Source: Pseudomonas botevensis (GTDB lineage Bacteria; Pseudomonadota; Gammaproteobacteria; Pseudomonadales; Pseudomonadaceae). Taken from it: DNA of 64,000 nucleotides. Positions 27,072 to 36,486 of this stretch are shown here, piece after piece. The first letter of the stretch is position 1; each line of letters begins with the position of its first letter. The stretch spans positions 124,001-188,000 of the forward strand of contig NZ_JAHTKI010000003.1 in NCBI RefSeq assembly GCF_019145475.1. Reading direction: 5' to 3'. The notes below the pieces were generated by a model. It had not been told where the DNA came from. It worked only from the letters and a program-made list of their open reading frames with translations, and ran no database searches. A program made the position numbers and the translations under genes.

Positions 27072-28565
27072 TCATGAGCGCAGCTGAAACCAGGTGGTTT
27101 TCAACTGGGTGTATTTATCAAATGAATGCAGCGACAGGTCGCGGCCGAAACCGGATTGCTTGCCGCCGCCGAACGGCACGGTCACATCCAGTGCATCGAC
27201 GCAGTTGACCGACACCGTTCCTGCTCGCAATTGCCGCACCACCCTGTGCGCGCGGTGCAGATCGTCGGTCCACAACGACGCCGCCAGACCGTAGACGCTG
27301 TCGTTGGCCAGTTGCAAGGCGTGGGCCTCGTCATCGAACGGAATGACCGCCAGCACCGGGCCGAACACCTCTTCGCGAAACAGCTGCATGTGGGGCTGCA
27401 CGCCGGTCAGGATCGTCGGTTCGATGAAGTTGCCCGAGCCGTTGAAGTGCCGTTGTCGACCGCCGCAGACGCGGGTCGCGCCCTCGCGTTCGGCCTCGGC
27501 GATAAAACGCAAAATACTCGCGGTCTGGCGCTCGTCGACGATGGCACCGGCGGCACTCGCCGGGTCCAGCGGATCGCCCGGCAACCAGCGCTCGGCCTGG
27601 GCCTTGAGGCGTTCGACGAACGCATCGTGAATCGAGCGCTGTACCAGCAACCGCGAGTTGGCCGAACAGACTTCCCCCTGATTGAAGAAGATGCCGAACG
27701 CGGCTTTCTGCGCCGCCAGATCCAGATCCTGGCAATCGGCGAACACCAGATTGGCGCTCTTGCCGCCGCACTCCAGCCACACCTGCTTGAGGTTGGAGTG
27801 CGCCGAATACTCCATGAAATATTTACCGACCTGGGTCGAACCGGTGAACACCAGGCAATCGACATCCGGGTGCAGGCCCAGCGCCTTGCCGGTCTGCTCG
27901 CCGAGCCCTGGCAGCACGTTCAACACACCGGCCGGCAGCCCGGCCTCCAGCGCCAGCTCGGCCAGCCGCAATGCGGAAAACGGTGATTGTTCGGCGGGTT
28001 TGAGAATCACCGAGTTGCCCGCCGCCAGCGCCGGGGCGAGTTTCCACGCGGCCATATCCAGCGGAAAATTCCACGGCACTACCGCGGCGACCACGCCCAG
28101 CGCTTCGCGGGTGATGGTCGCCAATACGTTCGAGGCACTGGGCGCGACCTGATCGTAGAGTTTGTCGAGGCTTTCGGCGTACCAGCGAAACACCCCGGCG
28201 GCGCCCGGCACGTCGATGTTGAAGGCATCCATCACCGGTTTGCCCATGTTCAACGAATCGAGCAATGCCAGCTCTTCGCGGTTGGCCATGATCAGATCGG
28301 CCAATTTCAACAACACCTGCTTGCGCTCCACCGGCGATCGCCCGGCCCAGGTGCCGGCTTCGAATACCTGCCGCGCATTGCGCACCGCCGCGTCGACATC
28401 CTCCTCGCCACATGCCGCGACATCGGCCAGACGCTGGCCGGTCGCCGGGTTGATCGCGGCAAAGGTCTGCCCCGACTGCGCCGCCCGGTGTTTGCCATCT
28501 ATCACGGCATGAGCGGGAAACTTCAACTCAGCGGCCTTGCGCTGCCAATCTGCAAGCTCGAACAC
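27072..28565 (-). CDS. Aldehyde dehydrogenase, PuuC/KauB-like
   Basis: 497 aa, NAD(P)-dependent. Oxyanion Asn in VVPWNFPLDMAAWK, cofactor loop FTGSTQVGK, general base Glu in LECGGKSANLVF, catalytic Cys in FNQGEVCSANSRL, and late EEVFGPVLAVIPF. Similar to gamma-glutamyl-gamma-aminobutyraldehyde dehydrogenases. Upstream of the aminotransferase on the same strand (30-bp gap) and divergent from a LysR gene that probably controls both. Confidence 0.92.
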   Translation of the reverse strand: MFELADWQRKAAELKFPAHAVIDGKHRAAQSGQTFAAINPATGQRLADVAACGEEDVDAAVRNARQVFEAGTWAGRSPVERKQVLLKLADLIMANREELALLDSLNMGKPVMDAFNIDVPGAAGVFRWYAESLDKLYDQVAPSASNVLATITREALGVVAAVVPWNFPLDMAAWKLAPALAAGNSVILKPAEQSPFSALRLAELALEAGLPAGVLNVLPGLGEQTGKALGLHPDVDCLVFTGSTQVGKYFMEYSAHSNLKQVWLECGGKSANLVFADCQDLDLAAQKAAFGIFFNQGEVCSANSRLLVQRSIHDAFVERLKAQAERWLPGDPLDPASAAGAIVDERQTASILRFIAEAEREGATRVCGGRQRHFNGSGNFIEPTILTGVQPHMQLFREEVFGPVLAVIPFDDEAHALQLANDSVYGLAASLWTDDLHRAHRVVRQLRAGTVSVNCVDALDVTVPFGGGKQSGFGRDLSLHSFDKYTQLKTTWFQLRS

Positions 28566-28808
28566 GATCGGATGCTCCCTGGACTTTTTGGGGTGAAGCC
28601 TTTTCTTGTGTGATCGATAGTCGCTCAGGCCCGCTCAAGGCAAAACCAGTAAAAATGTCTTCGCAGACAATGAAAAAGCTAACCAGTGGATAACCCCCTC
28701 GCGCGCGTATGAGGCTATTGTTCAGGGACAAAAATACCGTCGCTGGAACGGAGGATGGCGGCACATGAATTGCGTGGATGTCGAGATCCGTTCGACCTGA
28801 GGTTTACC

Positions 28809-29723
28809 GTGGCCGCTTACAACTTGCGTCAGTTGAAATACTTCATCACCACCGTCGAGTGCGGCAGCGTCGCCGAAGCGTCACGCAAGCTGTACATCGC
28901 CCAGCCGGCGATTTCCACGGCGATCAAAGGGCTGGAAGACAGCTTCGGCGTGCAACTGCTGATCCGTCATCACGCCCAGGGTGTGTCCCTGACACCCAGC
29001 GGTGCGCGGTTCTTCCGCAAGGCTCAGGAGTTGCTGCGCATGGCCAAAGAGTTCGAACAGAACGCCCTGGCCGACAACGACGTGGTGGCCGGGCAGATCG
29101 ACGTCGGCTGCTTCGAAACCGTGGCACCGCTGTACCTGCCGCAGTTGATCGCCGGGTTCTCGGCGCTGTATCCGGGGGTGAAGATCCGCATCCGCGACGG
29201 CGAACAACAGGAGCTGGTGCAAGGCCTGACCTCGGGCGCATTCGACCTGGCGATCCTGTACAAGCACGACCTCGACGCCACCATCGAAACCGAACCGCTG
29301 ATGCCCGCGCAACGGCCTTACGCGCTGCTCCCGGCCGATCATCGCTTCGCCCAGCACAAGCAAGTGTCGCTGCGCGACCTGTGCCTGGAACCGATGATCC
29401 TGCTCGACGTGCAACCGAGCCGCACCTACTTCGTCAGCCTGTTCGAAGAGCTGGGCCTGGCGCCCCGTATCGAGTTCAGCTCGCCGTCGATCGAAATGGT
29501 GCGCGGCATGGTCGGCCAGGGTTTCGGCTTCTCGATCCTGGTGACCCGACCGCACTCGGAATGCACCTACGACGGCAAGAAAGTGGTGTGCGTGGACATC
29601 GTCGAAGACGTCACCGGATCGGGGCTGGTGGCGGCGTGGTTGAAGCGCGGGCAACTGACCAAACCGGCGCAGTTGTTCGCCGACTATTGTCGGGAACAAC
29701 TGACCGCCCAGGCCAGTGCCTGA
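28809..29723 (+). CDS. LysR-family regulator, divergent from the aldehyde dehydrogenase operon
   Basis: 304 aa. HTH in AAYNLRQLKYFITTVECGSV ... LYIAQPAISTAIKGLEDSFG; effector domain starts at GQIDVGCFETVAPLYLPQL. I chose GTG 28809, with GAGG at a good distance upstream; an in-frame ATG at 28755 would add 18 residues and has GGAGG directly abutting it. LysR genes divergent from catabolic operons usually activate them. Ends the core region before the biosynthetic cluster. Confidence 0.88.
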   Translation: MAAYNLRQLKYFITTVECGSVAEASRKLYIAQPAISTAIKGLEDSFGVQLLIRHHAQGVSLTPSGARFFRKAQELLRMAKEFEQNALADNDVVAGQIDVGCFETVAPLYLPQLIAGFSALYPGVKIRIRDGEQQELVQGLTSGAFDLAILYKHDLDATIETEPLMPAQRPYALLPADHRFAQHKQVSLRDLCLEPMILLDVQPSRTYFVSLFEELGLAPRIEFSSPSIEMVRGMVGQGFGFSILVTRPHSECTYDGKKVVCVDIVEDVTGSGLVAAWLKRGQLTKPAQLFADYCREQLTAQASA

Positions 29724-29727
29724 CCTC

Positions 29728-30909
29728 TCAGGAAACCTGGGGCGAACGCTGCTCGAGTTCGATGCCGATAAGCGGGCGCTTCAGGGCTATCGATACCCAC
29801 GCCCCCACGGCGGCGACCACACAAGCGGTGAATCCCAGCAGGAAGGACATGAAGCTGAGTTCCCGAGCCACCGCCAGCAGCCCGAGCACGGCGGCGGTGG
29901 CCTCCGCCGCCCCCCAGACACAGGTCTGCACAGCCATGGCGACCGAGCTGCGCCCTCGCCATATCTTTACGGCCTGGGCCTGATATAACGGGCCACAGAT
30001 CATCTCGCCGATCACGATGAAGACCACCACGACAAACAGAATCGCCTGGGCTTGCGCGGAAATCATCAGCAACAGGCATCCGGCTCCGATCAACAGGTTC
30101 GAGACGATCACCCGCCACAGCCGCGACACCCGTTGCGAAAGCGCCGTGACATAGACCTGAGTGAAAATGATGATCCCGCTGGCCAACAGAAACAGCACGC
30201 CCACCAGCTCGCTGGAAAAGCGTTCGGTCGCATAGGTTGGAAACACGTAATAAAACTGCGCGTAACCAATCATGGTCAGAAAATTGATCGCCAGGAATGC
30301 GATCACTTTGGGGGACGTTTCAACGCCATCCAGCGTGGAAGATCCGCCGGATGCCAGGCCCATCGACCGCGCCACATGAGGGATCAACGTCGTGGAAGCG
30401 GTCGCCAGCACGCCCAACAGCAATGGCAGTGCCACGAACCAGTAACCGGCGCCGGCCAGGATCAACGAAGCGACAAAAGGCGCGATACCGGCGCCAGCGT
30501 TCGCGGCGACGTTCTCGTAGGAGAGCACGCGCTCGTGTTCGCCCTCGCGAAAGTACTGAACGATGTAGGAGATCTGCGAAATCGTGGCGACCGAATTGGC
30601 CACGCCAAACACCACGACCAGCGCCACCCAGATGAACACATTGGTGATCGCCATCGCCGCCGTGAGCAGCATCAGCAACGCCGCCACGGCCACACAGGCT
30701 AACGCCAGGGCAATTTCCCGGCGGCGGTCGACCCGGTCCAGAAGCCCTTGAAAGGCCAGCGCGCCGATCCGGTTCGAGACAATCGCGAACCCGACGACGA
30801 TACCGGCAGCGCTGGTGCTCAGGCCTACGGCGGTATTGAGCCAGATGGCCATGAACGGATAGAAACAACTCCAGGCGGCTGACGAAAGAAAGCGGACGAA
30901 ATAGATCAT
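29728..30909 (-). CDS. MFS transporter, probable exporter of the cluster product
   Basis: 393 aa, 12 hydrophobic segments, major facilitator superfamily. Motif A-like loop is LLDRVDRRREI after helix 2. No signal peptide. Its ATG overlaps the ATP-grasp stop (ATGA), so it is the last gene of the eight-gene unit. The pairing ATP-grasp ligase plus MFS exporter recalls dipeptide-antibiotic clusters such as bacilysin (bacD-bacE). Role as a product exporter and self-protection is inferred. Confidence 0.85.
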   Translation of the reverse strand: MIYFVRFLSSAAWSCFYPFMAIWLNTAVGLSTSAAGIVVGFAIVSNRIGALAFQGLLDRVDRRREIALALACVAVAALLMLLTAAMAITNVFIWVALVVVFGVANSVATISQISYIVQYFREGEHERVLSYENVAANAGAGIAPFVASLILAGAGYWFVALPLLLGVLATASTTLIPHVARSMGLASGGSSTLDGVETSPKVIAFLAINFLTMIGYAQFYYVFPTYATERFSSELVGVLFLLASGIIIFTQVYVTALSQRVSRLWRVIVSNLLIGAGCLLLMISAQAQAILFVVVVFIVIGEMICGPLYQAQAVKIWRGRSSVAMAVQTCVWGAAEATAAVLGLLAVARELSFMSFLLGFTACVVAAVGAWVSIALKRPLIGIELEQRSPQVS

Positions 30910-32156
30910 TTGAATACCGGACTTCTAGGGCCACGATCGGTATGGACACGCACTTGGCCGATCTCCCGCGCGACGACTTCGGCGTAACCGGTGAGCATGC
31001 CGATCCAGGCATAGTCAGAGGTGCCGATGGGCTGGATCACGCTGCCGACATTGGCAATCGGCGTGTGAATGGAGGCCAGTTGCGGCAGCTCCCAGTCATG
31101 CACGATGGCTTCGTGGTCCAGGCAATACCAGTAGCTCAGGGTCGGGCGGCACTGCTCGACGGGTTTGTATTCGAGCCGGCTTTCGAGCAGTCGCAAGGGC
31201 AGCAGCGCCACCTGCTGGAGCACGGTTGCGGGGTCCAGTTCATAGGCCAATGCGATTTGCTCGACGATGCTCGCACCGCCCAGCCGGCCCATGTTGGCGT
31301 CAATCAGATACGCCGTGGACGGCGTCGCGATGAACTCGCAATGAAAGAACCCGTTGTCGAATCCCGAGCGCGAAATCAGGTCCCGCACCGCTGTCTCGAT
31401 TTTCGAGCGAACGTCCGGGGCAATCAGCGAGTGGGCCGGAAACCGGTTGGCGACCTCGGTGAAGCCGACACGATCGCGCTTGGACAGCCCGAGGAAAACC
31501 ACCCGCCCCTCCTGAACGAAACCCTCCAGGCTCACGAGATCGCCCACGCAATGCGCCTGGACAATCCAGGCGATGCTCTCGGGAGCCTCAATGCCACTGT
31601 TGAGGATGGCGGACCTGATCACGCTGACCGGATCATCATTCGCCTTGATCGACAGAAGGGTCGTGGCCACCGCGCCGGAGCCGAGTGAAGGTTTCAGGAC
31701 AACGTCGTTGTCCACGCCCGGCGTCAGCCAGGGAATTACGAAGTCGCCGTCTGCCAGTGAAAGGCAGGACTCGGCCGGCACATGCTCGGGTATCAGGCTG
31801 CCCACGAACTCCTTTGCCGACAGTTTTGCAAATACCGCTGGCGGCGCGTTGAAGCCGAACGCCTCGGCAATCGCCGAGACCATCGGGAACAGCTCGTCGA
31901 AGAACGTGGTAATGCTGTGAATCCGGCTGACCAACTCTTGATTGGCCCGCAAGTAGGCGGACAAGGCTTCTTTGTCGGCGAACGCCGGAATGCAGGTCAC
32001 GCCTTCGAACACCGCTTTCGCCGTCGCGTGAAAACCTGCAGGGTCAACGGACAGGATCGGCTCGAACCCTGCACTGCGAATCGCCGCGCAAACATATTTG
32101 ATGGAAACCTTGTTGATGCCAACGATCAGAATCTGACGCATATCTTTCACATCCAT
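30906..32156 (-). CDS. ATP-grasp ligase (carboxylate-amine ligase family)
   Basis: 416 aa. N-terminal Rossmann-like preATP-grasp domain (QILIVGINKVSIKYVCAAIR), then the ATP-grasp fold: the ATP-binding Lys in DVVLKPSLGSGAVATT and the metal/acid motif CEFIATPSTAYLIDANMGRL with GGA after it. Such enzymes make an amide or peptide bond through an acyl phosphate. ATG 32156 lies 24 bp after the oxidase stop; an internal ATG at 32141 is also possible. In a cluster with amino-acid-modifying enzymes it probably joins the modified amino acid to another amino acid or amine. Partners not predictable. Confidence 0.85.
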   Translation of the reverse strand: MDVKDMRQILIVGINKVSIKYVCAAIRSAGFEPILSVDPAGFHATAKAVFEGVTCIPAFADKEALSAYLRANQELVSRIHSITTFFDELFPMVSAIAEAFGFNAPPAVFAKLSAKEFVGSLIPEHVPAESCLSLADGDFVIPWLTPGVDNDVVLKPSLGSGAVATTLLSIKANDDPVSVIRSAILNSGIEAPESIAWIVQAHCVGDLVSLEGFVQEGRVVFLGLSKRDRVGFTEVANRFPAHSLIAPDVRSKIETAVRDLISRSGFDNGFFHCEFIATPSTAYLIDANMGRLGGASIVEQIALAYELDPATVLQQVALLPLRLLESRLEYKPVEQCRPTLSYWYCLDHEAIVHDWELPQLASIHTPIANVGSVIQPIGTSDYAWIGMLTGYAEVVAREIGQVRVHTDRGPRSPVFK

Positions 32157-32179
32157 CCCTAAAAATGAAAAATCGAGAA

Positions 32180-33562
32180 CTAGCGGGCACTGGCGGCCAG
32201 TGACTGATACATCTTGCCGGGGTTCAGAATGTTCTCCGGATCCAGTGCCGACTTGATTGCCTGCATGAATGGCAGCGCGGCACCGTGTTGCGCCGACATC
32301 CATTTCACTTTCCCCTGACCGACGCCGTGTTCGCCACTGACCGTGCCGCCGAATGCCAGCGCCCGGCTCGACAGCCGCGCGAGGAACGCCTGGATTTCCT
32401 CGCTTTCATCCGCGCCTTCCTGAAGCATGATGAGCAGGTGGAAATTGCCGTCCCCGACATGACCGATCAGCGGCGCGTCGAGGCCGGAGTCGGCGATGTC
32501 CGCCGCTGTGGCGCTGATGCAGGCACTCAGGCACGACAGCGGCACGCAGACATCGGTGGCCAGTCCCTTGCGCCCCTGGTAGAACGCGTGAAAGGCCCAC
32601 CAGGCGTCATGTCGGGCCTTCCACAAGGCAGTGCGCTCCTCGAGCCGTTCGGAAATCCTGACGTGTCCGCCGTTCTCGCGGGCGCAATCGGTGAACGCCT
32701 CGACGCTGCTTGCGACAGTGGCTCTGTCCCCATGGAACTCGAGGAAAAGATGGGGCGTTTCCGGCAGATCCAACGCGGGGGAATAGGCATTGCACGCACG
32801 AACCGCCGTGACATCGAGCAACTCGATGCGGGCAATCGACAGGCCCTGGCCGAGCGCACCGGCCACGGTCAGTACGGCGTTGTCGACCGAGTCAAATGCG
32901 CAGACACCGGCCACGATGGCTTCCGGCTGGGGGTGCAGCCGCACTTCCAGCTCACTGAAGATGCCGAGGGTGCCTTCCGATCCCACGGCGATTGCCAGCA
33001 GATCCAGGCCCATGGCCGACTTCGGTGCCCGGGAACCGATTTGCGCCACCGCCCCGTCCGCCATGACCCAGCGCGCCGCTTTGACATTGGCGGCCATCGT
33101 CCCGTAACGAACGGAGTTGGTGCCCGAGGCGCGCGTTGCCGCCATTCCGCCCATGGAGGCATTGGCACCCGGATCGACTGAAAAGAACAGCCCCGTCTCG
33201 CGCAGATAACTGTTGAGTTGCTCCCGAGTGACGCCCGGCTGAACGGTGGCGGTCATGTCGATGGTGTTCACGTCGAGAATCGCGTTCATCTGCGAACAAT
33301 CGATACACACCCCACCACAGGGCGCGTTGATCTGCCCTTCGAGGGATGAGCGCGCGCCGGCCGGGATCAGGGGTACGCCATGCTGGCGACACAGCCGCAC
33401 CACCTGAACGATTTCCTCTTCACTGAAAACGCTCACGACCGCATCGGGTGGGCTCAGATCGATCCCCGGCGGCGCCTGGCAGAATTGCTTGCGGATGCCG
33501 GGTTCCAGCTTCAGGCGCTCGCCAAACAACTGACGAAGTTTTTCAACAACCAGAGTATTCAT
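32180..33562 (-). CDS. FAD-linked oxidase, GlcD / D-lactate dehydrogenase type
   Basis: 460 aa. PCMH-type FAD domain: PLIPAGARSSLEGQINAPCG, FSVDPGANASMGGMAATRAS, SVRYGTMAANVKAARWVMAD, IAVGSEGTLGIFSELEVRL. C-terminal FAD-linked oxidase domain with the metal/substrate motif HVGDGNFHLLIML and SGEHGVGQGK. Members oxidise D-2-hydroxy acids (D-lactate, glycolate, D-2-hydroxyglutarate) to 2-oxo acids. Here it may act on an aryl-2-hydroxy acid, the counterpart of the HisC-like aminotransferase; this is inference. Confidence 0.9.
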   Translation of the reverse strand: MNTLVVEKLRQLFGERLKLEPGIRKQFCQAPPGIDLSPPDAVVSVFSEEEIVQVVRLCRQHGVPLIPAGARSSLEGQINAPCGGVCIDCSQMNAILDVNTIDMTATVQPGVTREQLNSYLRETGLFFSVDPGANASMGGMAATRASGTNSVRYGTMAANVKAARWVMADGAVAQIGSRAPKSAMGLDLLAIAVGSEGTLGIFSELEVRLHPQPEAIVAGVCAFDSVDNAVLTVAGALGQGLSIARIELLDVTAVRACNAYSPALDLPETPHLFLEFHGDRATVASSVEAFTDCARENGGHVRISERLEERTALWKARHDAWWAFHAFYQGRKGLATDVCVPLSCLSACISATAADIADSGLDAPLIGHVGDGNFHLLIMLQEGADESEEIQAFLARLSSRALAFGGTVSGEHGVGQGKVKWMSAQHGAALPFMQAIKSALDPENILNPGKMYQSLAASAR

Positions 33563-33669
33563 TAGTCTCGTCCCTGTTCTAACTGATCACTGCCAGAGTT
33601 CTTTGGGTCTGCCGGATCGCCGCGCCATCCCGCGCACTCCTGTGAGCGGTCGATGGCGAGGATCATTGA

Positions 33670-34602
33670 TCAGGTCCCGGGTTTCTTTTTTGTACGTCCC
33701 GCGCGCCCGTCATACTCCGGACGGCCGGAAACGATCAGTCCGAAGAAGTAAGGCTGGGCGCCTGGGTCCTCGAGCTGGCTGCCGGACTTGTTGTGTACTT
33801 CGATCACAGAAAACAGGTCCACCAGACGATCCTGGATCTGTTCGATTTCCGCGTCCTTGAGGGTCACCATCGAGCTGTATTTGAAAGAGCCCGACACATC
33901 GAAGTATTCACTTCTTTCGGGCTTGAGCAGCGAGCGCTCCAGTTCATGACGCAGGAACTGATCCTTCAACTTCAACGCACTGGCCGTTCGAGGCATGCGC
34001 AACGTCGGCGCATGGCGAACGAACGGGTCTTCAGGCGCCGTGCGCTCTTTCGAGACCAGGTTCAAGAAGTCCTCGGTGCGCTGATCGTAGACCAGGCCGA
34101 GCTGATGGCAGACCAGGCGGATTTCGGCGACGGAAGCGCTGTCCACCATGTACAGATACGTCATCAGCGGCAGCAGTTCGAAGTTCTCTTCGAATGCCGC
34201 GATGACTTCTTCGGTGATGATGAACTCTCGCTCATAGCGACTCAGGCTCAAGGCCCGGCGCAGGATTTTCGAATCATGCTCCCGAAGCTCGAGCCTGGAG
34301 GAAAGATCCGTGACCTCGACGCCCTTGCCGAACAACATCTCGTGGACGTGTGCAGGCAACAGGTCTCTGAAGTAATGCCAAAAATAATCAAAGCTGACTT
34401 TGCTTGACGGGTCGATACCCAAATGGTCATGCAACTCAACGGCCGCATCGATGCTCAGGTACTTTCTCCCGGCCTCGACATCACGGTAGTAGTTGGCCGA
34501 AAACGGGATATTGACCTCCTCGAGAAACGTCGAGATCTTCAGATGCCCGGTTTCGATCCGCCATTGCATGAGAAACGCGCCAAACGCCTTTTTACTATCC
34601 AA
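33670..34602 (-). CDS. HTH-domain protein of unknown role, probable cluster regulator
   Basis: 310 aa. The first ~75 residues resemble an XRE-type helix-turn-helix (FLMQWRIETGHLKISTFLEE ... YRDVEAGRKYLSIDAAVELH). The remainder is helical and unfamiliar; the C-terminal end is basic (GRTKKKPGT). The start is a TTG overlapping the AlaX stop by 8 bp; an ATG 33 bp further in would also keep most of the HTH. Being inside the operon suggests feedback control. Function not recognised beyond DNA binding. Confidence 0.65.
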   Translation of the reverse strand: MDSKKAFGAFLMQWRIETGHLKISTFLEEVNIPFSANYYRDVEAGRKYLSIDAAVELHDHLGIDPSSKVSFDYFWHYFRDLLPAHVHEMLFGKGVEVTDLSSRLELREHDSKILRRALSLSRYEREFIITEEVIAAFEENFELLPLMTYLYMVDSASVAEIRLVCHQLGLVYDQRTEDFLNLVSKERTAPEDPFVRHAPTLRMPRTASALKLKDQFLRHELERSLLKPERSEYFDVSGSFKYSSMVTLKDAEIEQIQDRLVDLFSVIEVHNKSGSQLEDPGAQPYFFGLIVSGRPEYDGRAGRTKKKPGT

Positions 34603-35335
34603 GCTCTTCAGCCTCTGCCGACACGGTGACCATTACTCTGGTCGTATTTTTCTTGATTTTCATACTGGAAGTTACCACGCCAATTTCCCGGGTATTGCGC
34701 ACATGAACGCCCCCGCAGGGGATCGACCAGTTCGCACATTGCCACCAACGAAATCCCTGTCCCTTGCTCGTATCCGCTTCCGTACGAATCTCATGACCTG
34801 CAGAGCAAAACGTGTTCAAGGCAGCGGTCGCCCGCCTCAGACTTTCCTCGTCGAATTCGCCGATGAATTCGTATTGGTTTTCCCCACCGACATCACTCAG
34901 CGGAGAGCGTACCGGATGCGCAATGGCTCGCCCGACCGTCTCCTCAAGCATGCAGTGCATCAAGTGCATGGCCGAGTGCAAACGCATCTGATGATATCGC
35001 AACGGCCAATCGAGCGTGGCCGTGGCCTGCTGGCCGATCAACCGCTCCTTGAGCTGCGCGAACGCCTCGTCGTCGACACTCAGGTAGTGCCTGATCTGAT
35101 CGTCCCTTTTGCGGGTCGCCACGATCTCCAACGCCTGCAACGCGTCACTCGTCCCTGAGCCCTGGATGTTCAGCAAACCTCGATCTCCGAGCTGTCCGCC
35201 TCCTTGCGGGTAGAAAACTGTCTCGCCAAGGAGCGCAAAAGGCAGACCGGCGTCATCCCGCTCAAGCAGATCGACGCGGCATTCCAGTTGCTTCAGATAC
35301 GGCTTTTCGTGAAATAAAGGCAGCGTGTCGCTCAT
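34595..35335 (-). CDS. AlaX-like trans-editing alanyl-tRNA deacylase
   Basis: 246 aa. Lacks the class II synthetase core; it is an AlaX-type protein with the editing domain. N-terminal half: FYPQGGGQLGDRG, as in AlaX-M. Zinc/editing site: HSAMH at 120-124 (HxxxH) and CGGVH at 207-211 (CxxxH), followed by VRNTREIG. All four ligands are present; the usual CGGTHV reads CGGVHV. It normally removes Ser or Gly from tRNA-Ala. Inside a biosynthetic operon it may clear a toxic analogue from tRNA, as FthB does for fluorothreonine. Family firm; role inferred. Confidence 0.85.
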   Translation of the reverse strand: MSDTLPLFHEKPYLKQLECRVDLLERDDAGLPFALLGETVFYPQGGGQLGDRGLLNIQGSGTSDALQALEIVATRKRDDQIRHYLSVDDEAFAQLKERLIGQQATATLDWPLRYHQMRLHSAMHLMHCMLEETVGRAIAHPVRSPLSDVGGENQYEFIGEFDEESLRRATAALNTFCSAGHEIRTEADTSKGQGFRWWQCANWSIPCGGVHVRNTREIGVVTSSMKIKKNTTRVMVTVSAEAEELG

Positions 35336-35412
35336 GTTTACCTCGAGTACGGTGTCACTGAATTGAGATGCCGACCCGGGCCAGTCAGCCGGGCCGGCAT
35401 GAGCCCTTCACA

Positions 35413-36486
35413 TCAATCCCATGTTTGGGATTCCAGTTTCGTGCGCAGCACACTGCACAGCCGGGTCATCTGAGCCTCGTTGCCAAACGAGATTCTGAGG
35501 CAGGTGTCGAGGCCGTAATCGGTCAACGGCGACGTCAGGAAACCCTGGTTTTGCAAATAATCGTGCAACGCCTGGCAGTGGTGCTGACTGGCGAACTCCA
35601 CGAACACAAAGTTGACGTAGCGGCTTCTGGCCCGGATGCCAACGGCCTCGAACAGGGCCACCAGCCTCTGCCCCCATACACGACAATGCTCGGCGGTCTG
35701 CTCCAGATGTTCGGAGTCCTTGAGAACGTATTCTCCCGCGAGGGCCGAGAACGAACTGACGTTATACGGTGCCCGTCGGGCCTGAAGCACCGGGAGCAGA
35801 TCCGCGCTGGCATAAGCCCAGCCAAGGCGCAGTCCGGCAATGCCGTAGGCCTTGGAAAAAGTCCGCAGGCATAGCGCGTTTTCCCGGGTGTTCACAATTT
35901 GCACGCCCGGCGAGTTTTCACGATCCGGCGCAAACTCGGCGTACGCTTCATCGATGATGACCGTCGTGCTTTCCGGGATCGCCGCCACCAGCGATAACAA
36001 CTGCGCGGGCGACAGGTAATCCCCCAGAGGATTGGACGGGTTCACCAGCACAACCACGTCGGGCTGTTTTTCCAGAGCGATCTTCAACGCCGTTTCATAG
36101 CTGTCCCCGGCGTCCGGAAAAATCTCGCTATAGTCAGCACCCAGCAACGCCGAGCGGATTTTGTACATCTTGAAGCTGTGGTGCAGCGCCACGATGCGGC
36201 TGCCGGGCTTCAACAGGCTGCGCAGCGCAATATCGATCAGCTCATCGGAACCCGCGCCGACCACCAGCCGCTGCGGATCGACGCGCCACCGCTCACCGAT
36301 CGCCGAGCGCAAGGCCTTGTAAGTCACTTCGGGATATTCACTCAGCAGCTGCGGCATCGACTGGCACAGGTGCAGTGCCAGCCCCGACGGGCCAAGCGGG
36401 TTTTCGTTGGCATTCAAACGGACGTTACCGGTCTCCGCCACGGGTTGTGCGCCTTCGAGCAAATGATCCTTGCCTGCCGAACTCAT
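35413..36486 (-). CDS. HisC-like class I/II aminotransferase
   Basis: 357 aa. Matches histidinol-phosphate aminotransferases in outline: LNANENPLGPSG at the N-terminus, VVLVNPSNPLGDYLSP, IIDEAYAEFAP with the PLP Asp and Tyr, and PLP-binding Lys212 in FSKAYGIAGLRLGWA. HisC-like enzymes also transaminate aromatic amino acids. No other histidine-biosynthesis gene is present; it sits between an aromatic amino acid lyase/mutase and AlaX, so a role on an aromatic substrate is more likely. The start overlaps the MIO-enzyme stop (ATGA). Confidence 0.88.
   Translation of the reverse strand: MSSAGKDHLLEGAQPVAETGNVRLNANENPLGPSGLALHLCQSMPQLLSEYPEVTYKALRSAIGERWRVDPQRLVVGAGSDELIDIALRSLLKPGSRIVALHHSFKMYKIRSALLGADYSEIFPDAGDSYETALKIALEKQPDVVVLVNPSNPLGDYLSPAQLLSLVAAIPESTTVIIDEAYAEFAPDRENSPGVQIVNTRENALCLRTFSKAYGIAGLRLGWAYASADLLPVLQARRAPYNVSSFSALAGEYVLKDSEHLEQTAEHCRVWGQRLVALFEAVGIRARSRYVNFVFVEFASQHHCQALHDYLQNQGFLTSPLTDYGLDTCLRISFGNEAQMTRLCSVLRTKLESQTWD

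Noticed and set aside
35413..36486. HisC as a histidine biosynthesis gene
   Set aside because: No other his gene nearby; it overlaps the MIO enzyme gene in an operon of amino-acid-modifying enzymes.
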